From Ruminococcaceae bacterium UBA2656 (GTDB taxonomy: Bacteria; Bacillota; Clostridia; Oscillospirales; Acutalibacteraceae): a DNA stretch of 28,872 nt. The stretch spans positions 1-28,872 of the forward strand of contig DENA01000016.1 in NCBI GenBank assembly GCA_002359465.1, given 5' to 3'. Made by a program: the position numbers and the translations under genes. The notes below the pieces were generated by a model, which saw only the letters and a list, made by a program, of their open reading frames with translations, was not told where the DNA came from and ran no database searches. This document shows, in pieces, positions 22,896-28,872 of the stretch (positions within the stretch are counted from its first letter, which is position 1; each line of letters begins with the position of its first letter).

Positions 22896-23845
22896 TTATG
22901 TACGCCCCCTTTCCGTTCTTTTTTTGCAGAATCATGATTTCCGGACATGATGGAATATACAAGGAGGCAGAGCACCGCGCAAATCAGAAAAAGCACCGTG
23001 GAAACAGCGCCGGCCATCCCGTAATTTTTACTGTACATGTGGTTATTTAAGTACATGATCATCGTCGTTGCGCTGCGGTCCGGATTGCCGGAGCCGTTTG
23101 TCAGAATCTGCGGCACATCAAACATCTGCAGGCCGCCGATCAGAGACGTAATCATAACATATGCCATAATCGGACGAATCAGGGGAATGGTAATACGCCA
23201 GAACATCTGCCCGGAGGTAGCGCCGTCAATTTCCGCCGCCTCATAAAGACCGGGATCAACTCCCATAATGGCGGCCATAAGCAGTATTGTGGTGTTTCCG
23301 AACCACATGAGGAAGTTCATAAAACTGATCAGTCCCCGCGTTCCTATCACGCTGGACAGGAAGCGGAACGGCTCACTGAGAAGGCCGGCGGACTGTAAAG
23401 TGCCGTTGACAGGGCCGTTGTCGGAAAACAGCGCGAAAAACAGCATGGCAAAAGCAGACGCCATGATGAGATTCGGCATGTAGATCACCGTTTTAAAAAA
23501 TCCCTGCCCGCGCAGATGCAGGCGCTGATTGGTAAACCAGGCTGCCAGCAGCAGGGAAATCACAATCTGTGGAATAAACCCGATGATCCATAAAATCAGC
23601 GTATTCCCCAGGTAATTTGGCAAATCGGCTTTAAATAAACTGGAGAAATTTTCAAGGCCGATAAACGTCGGTCCGATTATTTTCAGCCCCTGCCGGTAAT
23701 ATTTGAAGAAACTGTAGTAAACAGTGGATAACATCGGAAAGAGCGAAAAAATAATAAAGATAATGAAAAACGGCGCGATAAACACATATCCCCATCTGGT
23801 ATAACGAATACTTTTTCTTCTTTTCGGCGAATTCTCAGCGTTCAT
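22892..23845 (-). CDS. ABC sugar transporter permease, MalF type (cello-oligosaccharide locus)
   Basis: 317 residues from the ATG at 23845, preferred over an upstream start at 23884 because GGGGAGAGGAG lies about 10 bases before it and because the longer leader falls inside an intercistronic hairpin. The N-terminus is basic (SPKRRKSIRYTRWGY), followed by about six membrane helices. The EAA loop is YEAAEIDGATSGQMFWRITI, then PLI. No ATPase gene accompanies it. Confidence 0.92.
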   Translation of the reverse strand: MNAENSPKRRKSIRYTRWGYVFIAPFFIIFIIFSLFPMLSTVYYSFFKYYRQGLKIIGPTFIGLENFSSLFKADLPNYLGNTLILWIIGFIPQIVISLLLAAWFTNQRLHLRGQGFFKTVIYMPNLIMASAFAMLFFALFSDNGPVNGTLQSAGLLSEPFRFLSSVIGTRGLISFMNFLMWFGNTTILLMAAIMGVDPGLYEAAEIDGATSGQMFWRITIPLIRPIMAYVMITSLIGGLQMFDVPQILTNGSGNPDRSATTMIMYLNNHMYSKNYGMAGAVSTVLFLICAVLCLLVYSIMSGNHDSAKKERKGGVHK

Positions 23846-23874
23846 ATTGATCGTACTCCTCTCCCCATAAAACT

Positions 23875-23918
23875 GCACGACCACAGCCCGGGAAAAACAT
23901 CCCGACCCGCGGCCGTGC
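23875..23918 (-). other. Large intercistronic hairpin between binding protein and permease genes
   Basis: On the minus strand GCACGGCCGCGG pairs with CTGTGGTCGTGC (with G-U pairs), enclosing CGGGA / TCCCG around a TGTTTT loop, a stem of about 17 bp in 44 bases. No strong T-run follows. It lies in the same position as the hairpin at 11288-11322 and likely favours excess binding protein. Confidence 0.55.
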
Positions 23919-23939
23919 GGTTCGCTTAGAACCCGGTTT

Positions 23940-25385
23940 TTAGGATGGCCATTTTATCGTTGTGATTTCGGGATATTTTTCCTTAACCGTCTTCTCAAAG
24001 TTTGCCTTTGCTTTTTCCATGTTTACACTGCCGTCAAAATAATCCTTGAATGATTTCTGCAGGCTCTCGTTCATACCCTGATCATAAGGGCCGGCGTTGC
24101 TCATATCGATTTTCGGGGCTACTTCGGCAAAAAGCTTAATATGGTTCTGACCGTCGAGGAACGCGGATTTAAAATCACTGGAGGCGATTTCTTCCATAGC
24201 GGCTTTATTATTGGTATAATCCTGCGTATCGGTCGTGATCTTTTTCATAATGGTGCTGTCGCAGGTAAGGGTTTTCATAACATTTTTAACCGTTCCGATA
24301 TTGTCGCTTCCTTTTGCACCACAGATCCATGTGCCGCCCCAGTAGTAGCTCTGCGGGCCTTGGCAGACAGCATAGTCGCCGTAGATTCCGTTGCCCACTT
24401 CTTCCTTGCCGCCTTCCGCGACCGGCGTTTTCAGAGACTGGCCGAGCAGTGTGAAGTTAATGCCCCATGTGGAGTAGAAGAATCCGAATACTTTTCCGGT
24501 CGGGCCCTGGTCGGCCTTCCACTTGTCATCCCACAGGGAGGTTTTGTTATTGTAGCCCTTTTGGGTATATTCCTTTGTCTGTTTGACCCAGTTCATCAGG
24601 TTGGGGTCAACGGTGGCTGTGGTATCGGTTACCCAGGGGGCAGCCACGTTATTGGAGAAAGTGCGGTAGCTGTCGTCATAGCCGGAAAGCATCTTATAGC
24701 CCTTTGCGCTGGCTTTTACCGCTACGCTGTTAAACTTATCCCAGTTAGAAAGCGCTTCCTGCACTTTTCCGGGGTCATCCGTGCCCAGCACTGATTTGGC
24801 AATGGAGCGGCGGTACGCAAACAGGCCGGGAGTCGCCTGCCAGGTAGTGCCTTTCAGCGCGCCGCTTTTGTCGGTAACGATATCCTTTGTGTACTGGTAC
24901 TGGTTTGCCAGATCGCTGTCCGCCAGTCCTATGTCTTTTTTAACGTCCAATGTGTATTCACTGTCCACATATTTCAGCGCATAATCAGCTTCCACAAGGA
25001 AGATGTCGATTTTGTCGTCGGCAGCGGCGGATTCCTGGGACAGCAGCGCCTGATCCAGCTTATTCTGATAGTTGTTGTTGTCATTCGGATTGATCGTCCA
25101 TTTTACAACGGTGCCGTCTTTCAGGGTTGTCGTGGATTTGTCCTTGGCGACTTTCTTCACTTCCGGATAGTAATCGTTGAATCTGCTTTGGAACTCGTCG
25201 TTCCAGCACCAGATGTTGAGCGTTTTGCCCTCCGCGGCGGGAGCTTCGCTGCTCACTGCTTCCTGACTCGCGGCAGAGGCCGCCGTCGCGGACACTGCCG
25301 GTGCTTTTTGTCCGCAGCCCACGATTGTGCCTGTCATCATCGCGAGCGCCATTACCAATGCGGTAATTTTTCTAACCTTTTTCAT
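23940..25385 (-). CDS. ABC transporter sugar-binding lipoprotein (cello-oligosaccharide locus)
   Basis: 481 residues from the ATG at 25385, chosen for the AAAGGAGGA site upstream and the lipoprotein signal (MKKVRK, a hydrophobic core and the lipobox IVGC with Cys near residue 24). A serine/alanine-rich linker follows. The mature part is a solute-binding protein of the carbohydrate type, opening with TLNIWCWNDEFQSRFNDYYP. The large size (over 450 residues) is common for oligosaccharide binders. Its neighbours, a GH1 beta-glucosidase and a cellobiose phosphorylase, suggest a beta-glucoside or cello-oligosaccharide ligand. It follows the LacI gene after 77 bases that hold two small hairpins. Confidence 0.92.
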   Translation of the reverse strand: MKKVRKITALVMALAMMTGTIVGCGQKAPAVSATAASAASQEAVSSEAPAAEGKTLNIWCWNDEFQSRFNDYYPEVKKVAKDKSTTTLKDGTVVKWTINPNDNNNYQNKLDQALLSQESAAADDKIDIFLVEADYALKYVDSEYTLDVKKDIGLADSDLANQYQYTKDIVTDKSGALKGTTWQATPGLFAYRRSIAKSVLGTDDPGKVQEALSNWDKFNSVAVKASAKGYKMLSGYDDSYRTFSNNVAAPWVTDTTATVDPNLMNWVKQTKEYTQKGYNNKTSLWDDKWKADQGPTGKVFGFFYSTWGINFTLLGQSLKTPVAEGGKEEVGNGIYGDYAVCQGPQSYYWGGTWICGAKGSDNIGTVKNVMKTLTCDSTIMKKITTDTQDYTNNKAAMEEIASSDFKSAFLDGQNHIKLFAEVAPKIDMSNAGPYDQGMNESLQKSFKDYFDGSVNMEKAKANFEKTVKEKYPEITTIKWPS

Positions 25386-25410
25386 GTTTACGAAATCCTC
25401 CTTTAATCTG

Positions 25411-25454
25411 GCGGATAATCCGCTAAAATGTATCAGCATGGCAGCCTCGCTGCC
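25411..25454 (-). other. Two short inverted repeats between the LacI and binding-protein genes
   Basis: GCGGATAATCCGC (25411-25423, 6+6 around one base) and GGCAGCCTCGCTGCC (25440-25454, 6+6 around three bases). Neither is followed by a T-run. They may pause or process the message that joins the repressor to the transporter genes. Confidence 0.4.
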
Positions 25455-25462
25455 ACAATCTG

Positions 25463-26488
25463 TTAAAGTGAAGGAATCGGCTTCCCCACGGACTGGCCTT
25501 CTATCAACTGGCCCATGACTGTGACATTCTCTGCAATTGTGGTAAGCGGGTTTTCAATCTGCTCGACTAACCTGCGCGCGGCCTCGCGGCCAAGCATTTT
25601 TGTGTCCTGCTTCAGCGTCGTGAGCCGTGGCTTGATTACCTGAGAAAGAGCAATTCCGTCGTAGCCCGCGATCGAAATATCCTCCGGTATCCTGAGTCCC
25701 GCGGCTTCAATTGCTTCGATTCCCCCGAGCGCGGCGTAATCGTCGGGCATAATAATACAGGTCGGACGATTGGGAAGATTCAAAAGCTGCTTTACTCTGT
25801 GCCTGGTGGCGGCGGGGTCATGATAAGCCGCGCACAGCAAATACTCCGAGGGCGTTTCAATTCCCAGATCCATCAGCGACTTGCAAAAGCTGGTCAGGCG
25901 CTGTTCGGTTACCGCGGACTTTTCGCCGTGGACATAGGCGATTTTCCGATGGCCCATGTCATATATGTATTGGACAAGCTCGTGCATCCCCTGAACATTC
26001 GCCGAATTGATGCTGGTATGGTTGTTAAACAGATGGTCGATAGTGACAACGGGAATATCACTGCTCACCAGTTCCACGACCTCCGGCTGCTGGAAATCAA
26101 TACAGGCGATGCATACACCGTCAAAATTGCGGTACCTGCAATGTTCCAAAAAAGTCATCGGCCGGTTTCCGATATTGATATTATGGTTAATAAAGGTAAT
26201 ATCATAATAGTGTTTTTCCGCCTCCACCTTGAAGCTGTCCAAAACAGCGGCGAAATAATCATGCGTTAATCCGCTCTGGGCTTCATCCACAAACAGCATT
26301 CCGATATTGTAGGTGCGGTTCGTTTTTAACGCCCTTGCATTGGAGTTCGGAAAATAACCAAATTGCTCCGCCGTCTCCAGAACGCGCTGCCGTGTTTCCT
26401 TGCTGATATCACTGTAACTGTTCAATGCCTTGCTTACGGTTGAAACGGACAAACCGCATTTCAATGCGATATCTTTTATATTTGCCAT
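25463..26488 (-). CDS. LacI-family repressor of the cellobiose locus
   Basis: 341 residues. The LacI helix-turn-helix is at residues 2-24 (NIKDIALKCGLSVSTVSKAL), with the hinge helix region NSNARALKTNRTYNIG near 48-63, and a sugar-binding effector domain to the end. It heads the operon that continues with the binding protein, permeases and GH1 enzyme, and is divergent from the GH94 gene. Identical operators occur at its own start point and at the GH94 promoter, so it most likely represses both sides and itself. By analogy with CelR-type repressors the inducer would be cellobiose or a related glucan. The start is supported by GACAGGAGAAGGG upstream. Confidence 0.93.
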   Translation of the reverse strand: MANIKDIALKCGLSVSTVSKALNSYSDISKETRQRVLETAEQFGYFPNSNARALKTNRTYNIGMLFVDEAQSGLTHDYFAAVLDSFKVEAEKHYYDITFINHNINIGNRPMTFLEHCRYRNFDGVCIACIDFQQPEVVELVSSDIPVVTIDHLFNNHTSINSANVQGMHELVQYIYDMGHRKIAYVHGEKSAVTEQRLTSFCKSLMDLGIETPSEYLLCAAYHDPAATRHRVKQLLNLPNRPTCIIMPDDYAALGGIEAIEAAGLRIPEDISIAGYDGIALSQVIKPRLTTLKQDTKMLGREAARRLVEQIENPLTTIAENVTVMGQLIEGQSVGKPIPSL

Positions 26489-26515
26489 AGAGCCCTTCTC
26501 CTGTCCAAAAAATTT

Positions 26516-26529
26516 CTAAATCGTTTTCG
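26516..26529. promoter_or_regulatory. LacI-type operator A (cellobiose locus)
   Basis: CTAAATCGTTTTCG is a pseudo-palindrome with the central CG typical of LacI-family operators. It lies just downstream of the -10 box of the LacI gene. An identical 14-mer occurs at 26889-26902. Confidence 0.75.
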
Positions 26530-26535
26530 GTTATT

Positions 26536-26564
26536 AGTATAATCCAATATTCATAATTTTTCAA
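26536..26564 (-). promoter_or_regulatory. Sigma-A promoter of the LacI/ABC/GH1 operon
   Basis: On the minus strand TTGAAA (26564-26559), a 17-bp spacer and TATACT (26541-26536), with operator A at the expected start point. Confidence 0.8.
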
Positions 26565-26666
26565 GATAAATTTAAATAATAATATGTAATTTTTATTTAT
26601 TATTATTTTTTATTGTCTAAATAAATAGCATAGCTTATTGTTTTTTTCTTATATAAATATAATGAG

Positions 26667-26680
26667 CGAAAACATTTTCG
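26667..26680. promoter_or_regulatory. LacI-type operator B, auxiliary site
   Basis: CGAAAACATTTTCG is a perfect 6+6 palindrome and matches the complement of operators A and C at 11 of 14 positions. It lies between them, 151 bp from A and 222 bp from C. Confidence 0.5.
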
Positions 26681-26827
26681 TTAATTGCCAAAGTTTCGTT
26701 TCAATTATATAAAATGCTGCGCAAAAGCATATTTTTTCGCAATCTAATTAAATCTAATAAAAATAATGCAATATAGTATGAAAATATTTGTTTATATTAG
26801 TATAAATTGCTAAATATAAAAAAGCAC

Positions 26828-26856
26828 TTGATTTTATCACCGATTCCCTTTACTAT
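26828..26856 (+). promoter_or_regulatory. Sigma-A promoter of the GH94 phosphorylase gene
   Basis: TTGATT (26828-26833), a 17-bp spacer and TACTAT (26851-26856), about 85 bases before the GH94 start. Confidence 0.7.
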
Positions 26857-26888
26857 AAAGAAAATGAGTTCAGTGTTTTGTCAGATTG

Positions 26889-26902
26889 CTAAATCGTTTT
26901 CG
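26889..26902. promoter_or_regulatory. LacI-type operator C (GH94 promoter)
   Basis: CTAAATCGTTTTCG, identical to operator A, located about 30 bases downstream of the likely start point of the GH94 transcript, where a repressor would block elongation. Confidence 0.75.
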
Positions 26903-26941
26903 TAATCTGCGGCTAAACAAAGCATTAGGAGGAACTTATCT

Positions 26942-28872
26942 ATGAAATTCGGACATTTTGACGACGCCCGGAAGGAATATGTAATCACCCGTCCGGATAC
27001 CCCCTACCCCTGGATCAACTATCTGGGAAACGAGGACTTTTTTTCGCTTATTTCGAATACGTCGGGCGGCTACTGTTTCTATAAAGACGCGCGTATGCTG
27101 CGGCTTACGCGATACCGGTATAACAATGTGCCGACAGATGCAGGCGGACGATATTTTTATATAAACGACGGGGGAACCGTCTGGAACCCGGGCTGGGCCC
27201 CGGCCAAAACGCAGCTCGACTTTTATGAGTGCCGCCACGGGCTGGGCTACAGCATTTTTAACGCCGGCAAAGACGGCCTGCAGGCAATACAAACCTCGTT
27301 TGTGCCGATCGGAGCAAACTGCGAAGTACACCGCCTGACCATAAAAAATACCGCCGTCGCTACAAAAGACTTTCAGGTTTTTTCCTTTGTCGAGTTCTGC
27401 CTTTGGAACGCATACGATGACATGACAAATTTTCAGCGCAATTTTAATATCGGCGAAGTGGAAATCAGCGGCAGCGCAATCTATCATAAATCGGAATATC
27501 GCGAGCGCCGCAACCACTATGCGGTGTTCGGCGTGAATGCCCCGATTGACGGCTTTGACATGGACCGGGAATCCTTTTTAGGGCTGTACAACGGCTTTGA
27601 CAGGCCGGACGCGGTATTCAGCGGAAAAGCCCGCAACTCCGTCGCAAGCGGATGGGCGCCGGTCGGCTCCCACTGTATCCATGTGACCCTTGCCCCCGGC
27701 GAGGAAAAAAGCCTGATCTTTGTTCTGGGCTACTGTGAGAATCCGGAGGATCAGAAATGGGAATCCCCCAACGTGATTAATAAAGCGCCCGCCCAAAAAC
27801 TGCTGAGCGCCTTTGCGACCGACGCGCAAGTGGACGCCGCGCTGGACCGGCTTCAGGCGTACTGGGACGGTTTGCTTTCCAATTACCATCTGGAAAGCAA
27901 AGATGAAAAGCTGAACCGCATGGTCAATATCTGGAACCAGTACCAGTGCATGGTCACCTTTAACATGTCCCGCTCCGCTTCCTACTTTGAATCCGGAATC
28001 GGAAGAGGGATGGGCTTCCGCGATTCCGCGCAGGATCTGCTGGGCTTTGTACATCTGATTCCCTCCCGCGCAAGGACGCGGATTCTGGATATCTCCGCAA
28101 CGCAGATGGCGGACGGAAGCGCCTACCATCAATATCAGCCTCTGACCAAACGGGGCAACCTTGAAGTCGGAAGCGGGTTTAACGACGACTCTCTGTGGCT
28201 GATTTTCGGCGTTGCCGCATATATCAAAGAAACCGGGGACTGGTCGATTCTGCAGGAGCAGGTTCCTTTTGAAAATGTTGAGGCAACTGCCGTTTCGCTT
28301 CTGGAGCATTTAAAACGCTCGTTTGACCATGTGTTGAATCACCTTGGCCCGCACAAGCTCCCGCTGATTGGCCGGGCCGACTGGAACGACTGCCTGAACC
28401 TGAACTGCTTTTCCGAGACGCCAGGCGAATCCTTCCAGACCTGCGCAAATTTTGAAAGCGGCATCGCGGAGTCGGTATTTATCGCCGGGCTATTTGTCGC
28501 AATCGGCCCGGCATACGCCGAAATTTTCCGCAGATCCGGGTTTGCCGAGGAGGCGAAACGCGCACTGCGGGAAGTGCGCAATATGACCGCCGCCATTCTG
28601 AAAGACGGCTGGGACGGGGAATGGTTTTTGCGCGCATATGACGCGTTCGGCGACAAAATCGGCAGCAGGGAGTGCGGCGAAGGCAAGCTGTTTATTGAGC
28701 CGCAAGGCTTCTGCGTAATGGCCGGGGTCGGCGTGGACACAGGTCTGGCGGAGAGCGCGCTTGATTCCGTACATAAATATCTGGATACCCAATACGGCAT
28801 TGTGCTGAACTGGCCGTCCTACACCTCGTACCAGCTCAATCTGGGTGAAATTTCCTCCTACCCCCCCGGATA
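26942..28872 (+). CDS. GH94 cellobiose phosphorylase (cut by window edge)
   Basis: The reading frame is open from ATG 26942 (behind TAGGAGGAAC) to the window end, 643 codons of an enzyme of about 810 residues. The start [20 protein letters not shown], the segments [14 protein letters not shown] and [12 protein letters not shown], and the catalytic region [12 protein letters not shown] are typical of cellobiose phosphorylase. Asp483 in WNDC is the expected general acid. The cytoplasmic enzyme splits cellobiose with phosphate to glucose 1-phosphate and glucose, saving ATP. It is divergent from the repressor and importer genes and shares their operator. Cellodextrin phosphorylase and chitobiose phosphorylase are related alternatives, but the [12 protein letters not shown] motif favours cellobiose. 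The missing part is the C-terminal end of the catalytic domain and the tail. Confidence 0.94.
   Translation, partial: MKFGHFDDARKEYVITRPDTPYPWINYLGNEDFFSLISNTSGGYCFYKDARMLRLTRYRYNNVPTDAGGRYFYINDGGTVWNPGWAPAKTQLDFYECRHGLGYSIFNAGKDGLQAIQTSFVPIGANCEVHRLTIKNTAVATKDFQVFSFVEFCLWNAYDDMTNFQRNFNIGEVEISGSAIYHKSEYRERRNHYAVFGVNAPIDGFDMDRESFLGLYNGFDRPDAVFSGKARNSVASGWAPVGSHCIHVTLAPGEEKSLIFVLGYCENPEDQKWESPNVINKAPAQKLLSAFATDAQVDAALDRLQAYWDGLLSNYHLESKDEKLNRMVNIWNQYQCMVTFNMSRSASYFESGIGRGMGFRDSAQDLLGFVHLIPSRARTRILDISATQMADGSAYHQYQPLTKRGNLEVGSGFNDDSLWLIFGVAAYIKETGDWSILQEQVPFENVEATAVSLLEHLKRSFDHVLNHLGPHKLPLIGRADWNDCLNLNCFSETPGESFQTCANFESGIAESVFIAGLFVAIGPAYAEIFRRSGFAEEAKRALREVRNMTAAILKDGWDGEWFLRAYDAFGDKIGSRECGEGKLFIEPQGFCVMAGVGVDTGLAESALDSVHKYLDTQYGIVLNWPSYTSYQLNLGEISSYPPG

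Larger units (their letters stand above)
26489..26941. other. Divergent regulatory region of the cellobiose locus
   Basis: 453 bases, very AT-rich in the middle (about 26560-26830). It holds two divergent sigma-A promoters and three operator-like sites, listed separately. No ORF or structured RNA was recognised. Confidence 0.6.

Noticed and set aside
27578..28309. 243-codon minus-strand frame opposite the GH94 gene
   Set aside because: The plus-strand frame is open for 643 codons and clearly encodes cellobiose phosphorylase.

Overview
The window looks like a chromosomal segment of an anaerobic Firmicute of class Clostridia, most likely the Oscillospiraceae/Ruminococcaceae side. The reasons are Gram-positive style ribosome sites (AGGAGG), sigma-A promoters, several PTS loci, LacI- and RpiR-type local repressors, carbohydrate ABC importers without their own ATPase, and cellobiose phosphorylase. 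This is inferred from gene content only. Nearly all of it is sugar uptake and catabolism, arranged as four adjacent locally regulated loci. No rRNA, tRNA, CRISPR array, insertion sequence or phage gene was seen.

Region 1 (1-6416, minus strand) is one operon read right to left: a PRD-type PTS regulator, then separate EIIA, EIIB and EIIC of a fructose-family PTS, an M24 Xaa-Pro-type peptidase, an M42 aminopeptidase and a PatB/MalY-type PLP enzyme cut by the left edge. The PTS plus M24 plus M42 set resembles the uncharacterised fry/ypd and frv loci of E. coli. It suggests uptake of a sugar-amino acid or peptide conjugate whose identity is not known. A stand-alone HPr-like gene (6786-7043) sits divergently beside it.

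Region 2 (7124-13054) is an alpha-galactoside locus: a LacI repressor divergent from a GH4 MelA-like alpha-galactosidase, a lipoprotein binding protein and two ABC permeases. The second permease carries an in-frame amber codon at 12794-12796, followed by 85 intact codons, so the importer is probably broken or depends on readthrough.

Region 3 (13135-20329) holds a D-glucosaminate locus in the dgaABCDEF order known from Salmonella, a mannose-family PTS followed by DgaE and DgaF. A second HPr-like gene follows beyond a terminator. An RpiR-family regulator is divergent, with two TGTART..ACTACA palindromes 60 bp apart, one over the dga -10 box. A second M24 peptidase with its own near-consensus promoter lies convergent to the regulator gene.

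Region 4 (20620-28872) is a cellobiose or cello-oligosaccharide locus: a LacI repressor, binding protein, two permeases and a GH1 beta-glucosidase on the minus strand, divergent from a GH94 cellobiose phosphorylase cut by the right edge. Two identical 14-bp operators sit at the start points of the two divergent promoters, with a third similar site between.

Two themes recur. HPr paralogues with His15 but Lys in place of the regulatory Ser46 lie beside two PTS loci, and M24 peptidases lie beside two PTS loci.
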